From: JAALLB01 sp017643495
GTDB taxonomy: Bacteria > Pseudomonadota > Alphaproteobacteria > Rhizobiales > Rhizobiaceae
Reading direction: 5' to 3'
NCBI GenBank assembly: GCA_965216105.1
Contig: OZ244147.1
Coordinates: 2,480,001 to 2,544,000 of the forward strand
DNA: 64,000 nucleotides
A program made the translations under genes and the position numbers. Below, piece by piece: positions 35,683 through 45,069 of this stretch. The notes beneath the pieces were generated by a model. The model did no database searches. It worked only from the letters and a program-made list of their open reading frames with translations, and was not told the DNA's origin. The first letter of the stretch is position 1, and the number at the start of each line of letters is the position of its first letter.

Positions 35683-36747
35683 ATGATTGCCAAACTCAAA
35701 GCCGCCGCTGCTGCCATAACAATGGCACTGGCAGTACCCGCCGGCGTTTCCGCCAAGGAACAAATCAATATCGGCATCTGCGTTTCATGGCCTGGCTATG
35801 CCATGCATGAAATTGCCCGAGAGAAGGGACTGGCCGACGACTACGACATCAACATGGTGATTTTCGATGACCCGCTGGGTGGCCATGCAGCACTGGCTGC
35901 AGGGCAAATCGACATTTATGAATGCACTGGCGACTACACACCATTGGCGATTGAACGAGGATCCGGCGTGGTGAGTGTTGCATTCGCAAACCCCTCATAT
36001 GGCGTGGACCATATCATTCTCGCCCCCGACATTGACCCTTCAAACATGAAAGGCAAAAGAATCGGCGCTCCCCAGGCTTACATCGGGCAACTCCTAATGG
36101 GTGTCTGGCTGGACAGCAAAGGTGTATCCTTGGACGATGTGGAATGGGTAAACCTGCTGGCTGATGAAGCGGTCGGCCCAATGCTTTCAGGTGACCTTGC
36201 CGCAGCCTATCTTTACGAGCCTTGGATCACAAAAGTGATGGAAAACCTTCCCGGCTCGTCTTCAGCAGTTCACACAGCAGACCCTGACATGCTCAAGACA
36301 GGCATTTTCATGGATGTGGTGTACATGAACGGTGATTTTCTCTCCAACCGCCGACAGGCTGCCCTCGACATGATGAAGGCACGGTTTGATGCCTTGGGCT
36401 GGTGGAATGAAAATACCGCTGAGGGCAACGAAATCCTGTCCAAGTTCCTTAAGTGGCCTCTCGCAGATGTCGAGTCGGTTATCGGAACGAATGGCAAGTT
36501 TCTCGATGGTGGCATCTACATGTATGACTTCAACGAGTCTGCCCAGGTTTGCGGCGTTCTTGAAGGTGAGCCACCATTTGAAATCGGCAACGGCTCCATG
36601 GAGCAGGTGGTATCCAACATCAATGAATGGTGGGTGCGCTTGGGCCTGATGAAGGAAGTTCATGACAGCTCAGCCGGTGTTGATTGCTCTTTGATGGCAG
36701 AACTGGTCAAGGGCGGATACACTCAGAGCCTCAAGGCGAACGACTGA
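35683..36747 (+). CDS. NMT1/NitT-TauT-type ABC substrate-binding protein
   Basis: A 354-residue periplasmic receptor with a signal peptide (about 1-24, PAGVSAKE). The mature start INIGICVSWPGYAMHEIAREKGL and GGHAALAAGQIDIYECTGDYTPLAIERG are typical of the NitT/TauT/ThiY group, whose ligands include nitrate, sulfonates, pyrimidines and guanidine-related compounds. First gene of the importer operon in the TetR locus. Flanking ureohydrolases suggest a guanidino ligand. Confidence 0.9.
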   Translation: MIAKLKAAAAAITMALAVPAGVSAKEQINIGICVSWPGYAMHEIAREKGLADDYDINMVIFDDPLGGHAALAAGQIDIYECTGDYTPLAIERGSGVVSVAFANPSYGVDHIILAPDIDPSNMKGKRIGAPQAYIGQLLMGVWLDSKGVSLDDVEWVNLLADEAVGPMLSGDLAAAYLYEPWITKVMENLPGSSSAVHTADPDMLKTGIFMDVVYMNGDFLSNRRQAALDMMKARFDALGWWNENTAEGNEILSKFLKWPLADVESVIGTNGKFLDGGIYMYDFNESAQVCGVLEGEPPFEIGNGSMEQVVSNINEWWVRLGLMKEVHDSSAGVDCSLMAELVKGGYTQSLKAND

Positions 36748-36765
36748 TATCGCCTGTCAAACCAA

Positions 36766-36790
36766 GCAGGGGCAACATGACTGCCCCTGC
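36766..36790 (+). promoter_or_regulatory. Intercistronic stem-loop after the binding-protein gene
   Basis: GCAGGGGCA pairs perfectly with TGCCCCTGC (9 bp, 7-nt loop) and is followed by ATTTTC. Located between receptor and permease genes, it probably acts as an mRNA-stabilising hairpin or partial terminator giving excess receptor over permease. Confidence 0.5.
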
Positions 36791-36819
36791 ATTTTCAACC
36801 CAGTTTCCAGCGGGCATCC

Positions 36820-37641
36820 ATGACTGTATCCAACAAATCCAATAACCGGCGACAATGGCTGCAACTGCGCAAACCGGTTTCTTCCCGACAAAGCCTGATT
36901 TCTGCAATTTTCATCTGGGTTTTGTTCTTTGCAGTCTGGGAAGGCGTGGCGCGAGCAGGCCTGGTGAACAGCCTGCTGGTACCTTCCCCCCATGCAATTG
37001 TCACCACACTTGTTGACATGCTGATAAACCGGGATTTTGTCTATGACATCCTGATCAGTATCTGGCGGGTTGTTTTGAGCTTCGGGATTGCCTGTTCGGT
37101 AGCCATACCCCTTGGGATCATGATGGGAGCATTTCCAGCCGTGGAAGCGGTCGCAAACCCGTTCGTATCAGCATGGCGCTACCTTCCGGCACCCTCCTTT
37201 ATTCCAATTCTCCTGATGTGGTTTGGTACAGGAGAAACACCAAAACTCGCACTCCTGGTGATCGGGGTAATCTTCTTTCTTATCACCTTGATCATGGATC
37301 ATACGAAACAGGTTCGGAAAGAACTCATTGAAACCGGATTGACGCTCGGTGGCGACCGGTGGACAATCGTCCGCACAATCATTCTGCCATCCGTAATGCC
37401 CAACATACTTACTGCCATGAGACAAATGCTGGCAGTTACATGGACCTATCTGGTCATTGCCGAGATTGTGGCTTCAACCACAGGTATTGGTGCCATGATG
37501 ATGAGGGCACGCCGGTTTCTTCATACGGACGAAATCATGGCTGGCATTATCGTTATCGGAGCCCTCGGTCTGACCTTCGACATTCTCTTCAGAAAGTTGC
37601 ACCGCTGGCTGTTCCCATATCTTCATGGAAGGGAAAGCTGA
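36820..37641 (+). CDS. ABC transporter permease (NitT/TauT family)
   Basis: A 273-residue membrane protein with six predicted helices. The BPD_transp_1 coupling segment is ETGLTLGGDRWTIVRTIILPSVMPNIL, and the helices include FIPILLMWFGTGETPKLALLVIGVIFF. It follows the receptor after 72 bp containing a stem-loop and precedes the ATPase by one base. Confidence 0.93.
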   Translation: MTVSNKSNNRRQWLQLRKPVSSRQSLISAIFIWVLFFAVWEGVARAGLVNSLLVPSPHAIVTTLVDMLINRDFVYDILISIWRVVLSFGIACSVAIPLGIMMGAFPAVEAVANPFVSAWRYLPAPSFIPILLMWFGTGETPKLALLVIGVIFFLITLIMDHTKQVRKELIETGLTLGGDRWTIVRTIILPSVMPNILTAMRQMLAVTWTYLVIAEIVASTTGIGAMMMRARRFLHTDEIMAGIIVIGALGLTFDILFRKLHRWLFPYLHGRES

Positions 37642-37642
37642 C

Positions 37643-38470
37643 ATGAGCAAACCGTCTCCAAAAGTTGAAAACCCGGTCGTTACGCACAAGCTATCCATCG
37701 ACGCTGTATCTAAACGGTTCCCGCTTCCCGGCGGGAAAGAGATAGAGGCAATACGCGATGTCAGCTTTGGTGTTGAGGAAAACGAGATATGTGTGATCCT
37801 CGGCCCATCGGGATGCGGCAAGTCCACCATCCTTCGCATGGTGGCCGGTCTTGTCGACCCCAGTAGTGGCACCTTGCTCCTTGACGGACACGAAATCAGC
37901 GGGCCGGACAAAGAGCGGGGCATGGTCTTCCAGGCATATACTTCCTTTGACTGGCTCAGTGTCAGGGGCAATGTTGAATACGGCATGCGGATCAACGGAG
38001 TACCGTCAGCAAAGCGTCACGAACAGGCGCAAAAGTTTATTGACCTGGTCCAGCTGGGAAAATTTGCTGAAGTGTACCCTTCCCAGCTTTCAGGCGGCAT
38101 GAAGCAGCGCGTTGCCATTGCAAGAACGCTTGCAAATGATCCGTCACTGCTACTCATGGATGAACCTTTCGGGGCACTGGATGCAGAAACCCGCTGGCAC
38201 ATGCAGGAATTGCTGGTCAGCATTGCTGAAAGTGCCAACACAACCATCGTGATGGTTACCCATGATATCGAAGAGGCAATTTATCTCGCTGACAAGATCG
38301 TATTCCTGTCCAGCCATCCGGGCCGGGTTCACGAAATTATCGTGCCGGAATTCAAAAAAGGCCGTCGCTATACCGACAAGGAAGAAGTGATTGCCATGAA
38401 AGGATACAGCGCACTGGAGAGGCAGATCATGAAACTGATGCGCGAACAAGGTGCATCCGATGACCACTGA
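37643..38470 (+). CDS. ABC transporter ATPase (NitT/TauT family)
   Basis: A 275-residue ATP-binding subunit: Walker A GPSGCGKST, signature LSGGMKQRVAIARTL, Walker B LLMDEPFGALD, switch histidine in VTHDIEEA. ATG 37643 lies one base after the permease stop. It energises the importer formed with the two preceding genes. Confidence 0.95.
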   Translation: MSKPSPKVENPVVTHKLSIDAVSKRFPLPGGKEIEAIRDVSFGVEENEICVILGPSGCGKSTILRMVAGLVDPSSGTLLLDGHEISGPDKERGMVFQAYTSFDWLSVRGNVEYGMRINGVPSAKRHEQAQKFIDLVQLGKFAEVYPSQLSGGMKQRVAIARTLANDPSLLLMDEPFGALDAETRWHMQELLVSIAESANTTIVMVTHDIEEAIYLADKIVFLSSHPGRVHEIIVPEFKKGRRYTDKEEVIAMKGYSALERQIMKLMREQGASDDH

Positions 38471-38500
38471 AACATACAAACCATACAGCAAGAGCAGCCA

Positions 38501-39451
38501 GTGACCGATTATCAAACCCCGCGCAACCCGGACATGTCTGCCCCGCGCTATACGGGCATACCGACTTTCATGCGTGCACCGCTTGCCGATACACTGGAAA
38601 ACATTGATATCGCCCTTGTAGGCATTCCCTATGATGGCGCGCTGACTAACCGGCCGGGCGCACGCCACGGGCCAAGGGAGGTTCGCAACCAGTCCAGCCT
38701 CATGAGGGCGATCAACCATGCTACGCGCATCAACCCTTATGAACTTTGCAAAATTGCAGACGTCGGCGATGTCCCCTTCAATTCGGTCTTCAGCATAGAG
38801 GATTCACACAGGGATATTGAGGACTTTGTTTCCTCTGTCATTTCAGGTGGTGCAATTCCCCTTTCTTGCGGTGGCGACCACTCAGTCAGCCTGCCACTTC
38901 TTAGAGCGACTGCAAAATCGCCCGTGGCACTAATTCACATCGACGCCCATACAGATACGTGGGACAGTTTCCAGGGCTCAAAATTCAATCACGGCGCGCC
39001 GTTTCGCAGGGCACATGAAGAAGGGCTGATTATCCCTGAAAAAACCGTTCAAATTGGTATCCGGGGTGCTCAAAACGTATCAGAAGGCTGGGACTATTCC
39101 GAAGGTAACGGAATGCGTGTCATGTTCATCGAGGAAGTGCAAAACCGGGGCATTGAAGCGGTCGTTGAGGAAACGAGAGCGATAATCGGTGACACACCGG
39201 TATATATCACCTTTGATATCGACAGCATTGATCCGGCTTTTGCACCCGGGACAGGTACACCCGAAATTGGCGGACTTACGCCACCTGAAGCACTTGGATT
39301 GATCAGGGGTTTCCGCAAGCTCAATCACATTGGCGCTGATGTGGTTGAGATTTCCCCCCCTTTCGACAATGGCGACCTGACTTCCCTCACCGGCGCTACC
39401 GTCATGTATGAATTGTTGTGCCTGCTTGCAGAGACTGTCTCCCTCCGATAA
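38501..39451 (+). CDS. Ureohydrolase (agmatinase/guanidinobutyrase-like), copy 2
   Basis: A 316-residue arginase-fold enzyme with all metal ligands: H127 in CGGDHSVS, D148-H150-D152 in HIDAHTDTWD, D239-D241-D244 in FDIDSIDP. The N-terminal RYTGIPTFMRAPLAD and KFNHGAPFRRAHEEG resemble guanidinobutyrase/guanidinopropionase. The start is probably GTG 38501; ATG 38534 is an alternative. It follows the ATPase by 30 bp in the importer operon. Similarity to copy 1 looks distant, so they probably have different substrates or form a mixed oligomer. Confidence 0.9.
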   Translation: MTDYQTPRNPDMSAPRYTGIPTFMRAPLADTLENIDIALVGIPYDGALTNRPGARHGPREVRNQSSLMRAINHATRINPYELCKIADVGDVPFNSVFSIEDSHRDIEDFVSSVISGGAIPLSCGGDHSVSLPLLRATAKSPVALIHIDAHTDTWDSFQGSKFNHGAPFRRAHEEGLIIPEKTVQIGIRGAQNVSEGWDYSEGNGMRVMFIEEVQNRGIEAVVEETRAIIGDTPVYITFDIDSIDPAFAPGTGTPEIGGLTPPEALGLIRGFRKLNHIGADVVEISPPFDNGDLTSLTGATVMYELLCLLAETVSLR

Positions 39452-39465
39452 GCGGCACCGACCAT

Positions 39466-40569
39466 TCAGTTCAAACCGGCGAGATGATTGTCAAACGCCA
39501 GGCCGCGGAAGTTTCTCGTCTCCCCGCCAGCCAGATGACTGACCTCGCCTTGAACTGAAGTGGTGAGAAAACTGCTTGCAGTTCTGGCTATACCGAAACT
39601 CTCGCGCTGCCTGTATGTTTTCAGAAGCTTTCCGGTTTGAAGATGAAAACAGGCGACCCGGTTGCCTTTTGGCATGGTAACGGCAACAAGGTTTTCTCTT
39701 TCATTGATGGCAACTGATCCTGCATAATTGGAAAAATCATTCAGGTCCGCCTGATCTGTCTCCCACAACGAAATTGCCTCACCCAGGCTACATTCACCGA
39801 CAAGGTTTGGGTGATCTGATTTACTCCCTTCGAACTGACATCCGAATACAACCCGCCCTCGGCCTGTGACATCCATGTGCCGGATTGAAAGCTTGTGCAA
39901 TTCCGGAGGCAATTGGTGCTTTTCGATCAATTGGCCGGTACCTGCATCGAGAAAAACCAGCGAGGGTTTCATAACCGGAATATTCAGTTTTGCTCGGCCG
40001 AAATCCGGATGGGTTTCTATGCCGCCATTGGCAACAATCAGAATTTCCTTTTCCGGGTGAAAGCTGATCTGGTGAGGGCCAGTTCCATGACTTGGCATTT
40101 CACCTATGCGGGTAAAACGGTCTGTTGCATCATAAACGCCAATGATGCCAACAGCATCCTCAAAGTTGTTTTCAGCAGTGTAAAGCAACTTGCCATCCCT
40201 TGAGAACACACCATGCCCATAGAAATGCCGGTTGGGAGGTGATGTGAACATGACCGGCTGACGCGAATTGCCAGGGTCAAATGCAAAAGCAAAATTTCCC
40301 GGCCTTCTGGCAAACGCCACCCCTCTTGTTCCTACAGGATCAAATGCAATATCATGGCCACGATCAGGCAAGGCAAACCTGACAATTTCATCATATCTTT
40401 CATTGAAAAGCATGATGCCATAACCACCATCCTGGCTCTTGAAAGCAGAGGCAAAGACCATTTGCGTTGAGGCCAATGCGTCACGAGAACGGAGACCAAG
40501 TGCTGAGATGAAACCTGCGCCAGCAGTTTTCAGAAAAGATCTGCGGTCAAAGGAGGTCGCGTTTTTCAT
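39466..40569 (-). CDS. DUF1513-domain Tat-exported propeller protein
   Basis: A 367-residue protein with a twin-arginine signal (DRRSFLKTAGAGF) followed by a seven-bladed-propeller-like DUF1513 domain (for example RGHDIAFDPVGTRGVAFARRPG and YGHGVFSRDGKLLYTAENN). The family has no assigned activity but regularly accompanies imelysins and di-heme DUF1111 proteins. Last gene of this operon, overlapping the upstream imelysin stop/start by one base. Confidence 0.9.
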   Translation of the reverse strand: MKNATSFDRRSFLKTAGAGFISALGLRSRDALASTQMVFASAFKSQDGGYGIMLFNERYDEIVRFALPDRGHDIAFDPVGTRGVAFARRPGNFAFAFDPGNSRQPVMFTSPPNRHFYGHGVFSRDGKLLYTAENNFEDAVGIIGVYDATDRFTRIGEMPSHGTGPHQISFHPEKEILIVANGGIETHPDFGRAKLNIPVMKPSLVFLDAGTGQLIEKHQLPPELHKLSIRHMDVTGRGRVVFGCQFEGSKSDHPNLVGECSLGEAISLWETDQADLNDFSNYAGSVAINERENLVAVTMPKGNRVACFHLQTGKLLKTYRQRESFGIARTASSFLTTSVQGEVSHLAGGETRNFRGLAFDNHLAGLN

Positions 40570-41648
40570 CAGTCCCCATCGGAAAAGGAAAAACCGGATG
40601 AAAAACCCGTGGCTTGCGCAAAGTCCTGATCAAGCATGTCGATTGCATAGCCCAGAGACGTGCGGACATACTCAAGCCGACCTCTCATTTCTTCATCCCC
40701 AAGTGCGTTTGCGACCGGTCTGGTAATTGAAGCAGCCACTCGCTCGGCATTATCGAGCTCGAAAATGACATTTGTGAAAATGGCTTTCGTACTATCGTCC
40801 AGAAGTGTCTTGGCTTCAGATTGTACAAGCAGAGTTTTCACAGACCGAATGTTTTCGACAATCATCATCAGGGTATTTTCCGAGCGACGAAACAGTGCAA
40901 CTTTTGGCCTGTCCCTTGAACCCTCCCCTGACAAAAATGCGCCGATACGGACGTCCTTGATGTTTTCCAAACCGTGGACCAATGTCCCCAACAATTCGTT
41001 CACTGCTTCAGCCGGGCTTTTCAATACAGGATTATCAACCCCGGGATCAGTCCATGTTGCAGTTGCGTCCGATGTCTTCGACCAGCCTGAGGAAAGCCCG
41101 GCGGAAATGACTTTGAGGTTTTCTGATATGGCCAGCGCATACCGGCACCTGAAACCATCACCATCTGCCAATTTGCCTGAACCGGAGCCAAACAGCACAA
41201 ACTCCAGGGCACCAAGCCCCTGAACTGCAACACTCTTGCCGGTGATTTTACTGATGTCAGAAGCAGTTTCATCTTGTGTGGCAAGAATGCGCTGAACCTG
41301 CTTCAGTCCCGTACCCTTGCGATCAGGATAAAACAGAATTCTTTCAAACCTGTTTTCCTCAGCTACCGGACCAAAACGAACAAGCTCCACCCCAGCCCAT
41401 GATTTCGCAACGCTGGAAAATGCAGTTCTGGCGGCATCCAGGCTTTGAACATCAGGGCTGGCACACATGTCGTCCACGACCCTCCCCAAAGACGTGACTG
41501 ATTTTTCAAATGCGGCATACCCGGGTCTGACAAACCCATCAACGACATTGTGCATGACATTGCGTATGGTTTCTTCTTCAGGCTGCGCCATTGCCGAGAC
41601 TGGCAAAAACAAAACCAGCCATATGCCAATCAAGAGTTTTTGCATCAT
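40569..41648 (-). CDS. Imelysin-family periplasmic protein, variant motif
   Basis: A 359-residue protein with a signal peptide (about 1-21, PVSAMAQ). It is an all-helical imelysin-like fold (IrpA/EfeO relatives, iron-regulated). The family GxHxxE motif reads G144-L-G146-A-L-E149, so the histidine is replaced by glycine and metal binding at that site may be altered or absent. It overlaps both neighbouring genes and probably works with the second imelysin of the operon. Confidence 0.88.
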   Translation of the reverse strand: MMQKLLIGIWLVLFLPVSAMAQPEEETIRNVMHNVVDGFVRPGYAAFEKSVTSLGRVVDDMCASPDVQSLDAARTAFSSVAKSWAGVELVRFGPVAEENRFERILFYPDRKGTGLKQVQRILATQDETASDISKITGKSVAVQGLGALEFVLFGSGSGKLADGDGFRCRYALAISENLKVISAGLSSGWSKTSDATATWTDPGVDNPVLKSPAEAVNELLGTLVHGLENIKDVRIGAFLSGEGSRDRPKVALFRRSENTLMMIVENIRSVKTLLVQSEAKTLLDDSTKAIFTNVIFELDNAERVAASITRPVANALGDEEMRGRLEYVRTSLGYAIDMLDQDFAQATGFSSGFSFSDGD

Positions 41649-43180
41649 AGGGACTCCAGGAAACGAATAAGGTTTTCACGGTCACGTTTGACCAGGTTCT
41701 TGAAGCGATCACGGGCAGTTTGCGCTTCGCCCCCGTGCCACAGGATTGCTTCCGTCAGGTTTCGCGCCCGACCATCATGCAGAAAGAACGTGTGACCATT
41801 GACCATTTCAGTCAGCCCGATGCCCCAAAGCGGAGGTGTGCGCCATTCCCTGCCAGACGCCAAACCTACAGGCTGATCATCCGCCAGTCCCTCACCCATG
41901 TCATGCAGCAGGAAATCGGAATAAGGCCAAATGAGCTGAAATGCATGCTCTTCGCTAGCCGTATCCCGTCTGGTTACATATTTCGGCGTGTGGCACCCCG
42001 TACAACCAATCTCGTAAAAAAGTTTCTTGCCATCAAGAACACCAGCCGCGCCGACATCCCGTCTTGCAGGAACAGCCAGATTACCAGAGTAGAATGTCAC
42101 AAGTTCCAATACCGGATCCGGCGTTTCCGTATCCCCCAGACGTGGCTGAACTCCCGTTGCCTTGGAAAAACACCGGGTTTGGGCGGCTGTACAGTCGCCG
42201 TAATGGTCTTTTTTCAATGGAGATGAAAGTCCGATATCTCCATTGAAAGCATCGGCGTTTTGTCTCTTCAACGTAGGTTGTGAAGCCTTCCAGCCAAAAC
42301 GGCCCAACACCAGTTCTCCGGAAGCAGGATCCAGCAGTTTTGCCGCCTTGCCTGATATCCCGTCATTATCTTTGTCATGTTCATCTGACTGGCGGAGAAT
42401 GTCGGATGGGTGAATTGCTTCTATCAGACCCAGACCGATCATGGGCGGAGCAATCCTGGGCGATAGTGTGACGCCATCCTCCAGCGGTCCGTAGGAAAGG
42501 TTTTCGAGATTGTATTCAGGCTTGCGCAGACTTACCACTTGTCCGCCTTCGAGCGATACCGGCATTTCAGTATACGAAATCGCGAGCTTGCCTTCTGCAT
42601 CCAGTCCCTGAATTGCCAAATCCTGCAACTGGCCACCATACACACTGTCCGGTGTATTCAGCCTTGCATAGCTTTCGAGCGCCGCTTTCTCTTCTTCACT
42701 GATTGGCGGCCTTGCCAAACGGATAAGCATGGATGTGGCATCAGTATCCCCCTCGGGCGGATGCCCCCTGCCGTCTTTCAGATGGCAACTCTGACATGAT
42801 CGTGCATTAAATAATGGCCCAAGCCCGTCCGATGCATGATTTGAGGAAGGTGAAGATACCCAAACTTTGCGAAACAGGGCATTGCCAAGCAGGAACTTCT
42901 GTTGTTGCTCGAAGCTCAGGTTCTGTGAAGGGTTTGAAAATGCATTCCGGTTGAGCTTCTTGAAGGAAGTGGCAGTGCCTGCCGGTCTGGCTTCGAACTT
43001 TTCAGGCTCGCGGAACTGTTTCACAGGACGTACTACTTTTTCGACCCGCGCTCTGTCGGCCAAAGAAAGGTCACTGCGACCATGCAATATAACCTCCTCG
43101 CCACGCAATTGCGCCGCAGTCATTATGACCGCGGCGCTTGCAAGTAAAAAAACAGGAGCTTTTCGCACCCGGAACTCCAA
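41645..43180 (-). CDS. Di-heme c-type cytochrome (DUF1111 / DHOR family)
   Basis: A 511-residue exported protein (signal peptide about 1-27). Two heme-c sites are visible: CQSCH in the N-terminal half and CTGCH in the C-terminal half. The family is often called di-heme oxidoreductase or thiol oxidoreductase and is MauG-like in its use of two hemes. Its placement between two imelysins in an apparent iron-regulated operon suggests a role in periplasmic iron redox chemistry. Confidence 0.92.
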   Translation of the reverse strand: MEFRVRKAPVFLLASAAVIMTAAQLRGEEVILHGRSDLSLADRARVEKVVRPVKQFREPEKFEARPAGTATSFKKLNRNAFSNPSQNLSFEQQQKFLLGNALFRKVWVSSPSSNHASDGLGPLFNARSCQSCHLKDGRGHPPEGDTDATSMLIRLARPPISEEEKAALESYARLNTPDSVYGGQLQDLAIQGLDAEGKLAISYTEMPVSLEGGQVVSLRKPEYNLENLSYGPLEDGVTLSPRIAPPMIGLGLIEAIHPSDILRQSDEHDKDNDGISGKAAKLLDPASGELVLGRFGWKASQPTLKRQNADAFNGDIGLSSPLKKDHYGDCTAAQTRCFSKATGVQPRLGDTETPDPVLELVTFYSGNLAVPARRDVGAAGVLDGKKLFYEIGCTGCHTPKYVTRRDTASEEHAFQLIWPYSDFLLHDMGEGLADDQPVGLASGREWRTPPLWGIGLTEMVNGHTFFLHDGRARNLTEAILWHGGEAQTARDRFKNLVKRDRENLIRFLESL

Positions 43181-43214
43181 TCAGAAAACCATTTCTGTTT
43201 ATCTCACCAAATGC

Positions 43215-44480
43215 CTATTCAAATACAGCATTAGGATTGTCCAGACTATCCGATCCTTCCAATTCTATTTTATCAAGCTCAAGGGCTGCAACAACGCGTT
43301 CAATCGAACGAGTCTGGTCCACCAGCGCATCAATGGCAGTCTGAACAACAGCATTGCCTTCCTCGTTGCCCTCGGAAATCATCTGGTCATATGCTTCAAC
43401 TGAGGATGCCCGGTCAGCCATGTCCCGCATTTTTTTCACGGTAAAGGCCAGCTTCTCTTTCAGTTCGTTGTCCAGCGCAGAATCTTTATGGGACACAAGA
43501 TCGGAAAGCGACGCACCCGAAACAGTAGAGCCGTCTATCCGTTCGTAGGTGCCGAGATAGACATTCTGTATACCCAGCGCATCATACAGATGGGAATTAT
43601 GGGTATTGTCAGAAAAGCAGTCATGCTCTTCTTCAGGATCATGCAGCAGCAAGCCCAGTTTCATCCGCTCGCCTGCGAGTTCCCCATATGACAAAGACCC
43701 CATACCGGTCAGAATGGTTGACAGTCCCTTTTCCGGCTCAGCCATGAGGACCTTGCGGGCTTCACCGTCCCCTTTCCAGTTGTCAACCATCTCCTCAAGA
43801 TCGGAAAGGAGCAAAGAAGACGCCGCTTTGAGATAGGCTGCTCGACGGTCACAGTTGCCATTTGTACAATTTTCAGGGTCGAAATCCGTGAACGGCCTGC
43901 CACCGGCTCCCTTGCCTGTCCCGTTCAAGTCCTGTCCCCACAGCAGAAACTCAATAGCATGATACCCAGTTGTAACATTGGCTTCGATATCACCTGCTTC
44001 ATTCAGGCCTTCAATAAGCTCCGGGGTTATGCTGGAAGCATCGACCTTTTCGCCATTTACCGTAATTGAACTGTTGGCGACCAGGTTTGCATTGTAAAGA
44101 TCGTTCACATCACTTTCAGTGCCATAGCTCGCATCCACGTAGTCAATAAGGCCTTCATCAAGGGGCCAAGCGTTAACTCTCCCCTCCCAGTCATCAACTA
44201 TTGCATTGCCAAAGCGATAGGCTTCAGTTTGCTGATATGGCACACGTGCAGCAATCCACGCACTCTTGGCTGCCTGGTGAGAGGCTTCAGACGGTGCCTT
44301 CACAAACTCCGTAATGGCATCATTCAGGGTTTTGGCTGCAGTGTGAGAATCCTCATATTTTGCGAGAGCAATATTGGCATAATTTTCCACTACACCCTCT
44401 GCGCTGTCGTGCGCAATGGCGATTTGGGGGATTGCAGCTGTCAAGACAAATGACAGACCTAAAGATCGAAAGCATGACAT
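43215..44480 (-). CDS. Imelysin-family iron-regulated periplasmic protein
   Basis: A 421-residue exported protein (signal peptide about 1-23, PQIAIAHD). The imelysin motif is intact (G172-Y-H174-A-I-E177), preceded by the conserved WPLDEGLIDYVD segment of IrpA-like members. These helical proteins bind or sense iron/heme at the outer or periplasmic face and are induced in iron starvation; no peptidase activity should be assumed. It lies 34 bp upstream of the di-heme cytochrome gene. Confidence 0.92.
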   Translation of the reverse strand: MSCFRSLGLSFVLTAAIPQIAIAHDSAEGVVENYANIALAKYEDSHTAAKTLNDAITEFVKAPSEASHQAAKSAWIAARVPYQQTEAYRFGNAIVDDWEGRVNAWPLDEGLIDYVDASYGTESDVNDLYNANLVANSSITVNGEKVDASSITPELIEGLNEAGDIEANVTTGYHAIEFLLWGQDLNGTGKGAGGRPFTDFDPENCTNGNCDRRAAYLKAASSLLLSDLEEMVDNWKGDGEARKVLMAEPEKGLSTILTGMGSLSYGELAGERMKLGLLLHDPEEEHDCFSDNTHNSHLYDALGIQNVYLGTYERIDGSTVSGASLSDLVSHKDSALDNELKEKLAFTVKKMRDMADRASSVEAYDQMISEGNEEGNAVVQTAIDALVDQTRSIERVVAALELDKIELEGSDSLDNPNAVFE

Positions 44481-44491
44481 GGGATTCTCCG

Positions 44492-44980
44492 TTATTGCAG
44501 CGTATCGGTTGAAATGTTTTCTGTCAGGATTGCCTTGATGGTTCGGGCCGGTATCGGCAGGAGGGTTTTGTCCATCGCACGTAGCGTAACGGCAAGTATC
44601 TCGGCTGCATCAAGTACTTCCCCACAGCGCGTAGGACACGTCAAACCATCAAGGCAAAGGGTTATGGCTGTTTTTTCATCGTGCTGAATGCCGGACACAA
44701 GTCCGAGAATAAGGACTTCGTCCCGACACAGCGAGTAACAACCGACCGGGCTTGTTTTCAGCGGACAAGCTGCACAAAGCCCCAGTGTTTTTGTGAAACG
44801 CACGAGCGCATCCAGGGCAATACGCCCCTCTCTTGCACCCAGGTTCACTGCATACATGTTCCAGACATCCTGCCAATGCGAGTAATCACCGGTTATAATC
44901 CCGCTACTCCACCTGCGGTAACCTTCGAGGATGAGATGTTCAGAGGCACGGTTCTGATATTTTTGAACTTGTACAGTCAT
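44492..44980 (-). CDS. Cys-rich protein heading the imelysin operon, unknown
   Basis: A 162-residue protein with no signal peptide. Seven cysteines lie in the middle (C69, C72, C81, C85, C109, C115, C119), spaced CxxC-x8-CxxxC and C-x5-C-x3-C, a pattern that could hold an Fe-S cluster or zinc. I do not recognise the family. It starts at ATG 44980 (GTGGG upstream), about 90-150 bp downstream of candidate IRO and ICE boxes, and precedes the imelysin by 11 bp. It could be an intracellular regulator or iron-handling partner of the operon. Confidence 0.75.
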   Translation of the reverse strand: MTVQVQKYQNRASEHLILEGYRRWSSGIITGDYSHWQDVWNMYAVNLGAREGRIALDALVRFTKTLGLCAACPLKTSPVGCYSLCRDEVLILGLVSGIQHDEKTAITLCLDGLTCPTRCGEVLDAAEILAVTLRAMDKTLLPIPARTIKAILTENISTDTLQ

Positions 44981-45069
44981 CCCACAACTCACCGAAACCC
45001 GCAAACATGCATGTTCTTAATTTCAAACTCCGAAACAGGCATTTTCACCTGATTCCTGCTCTTATTTAT

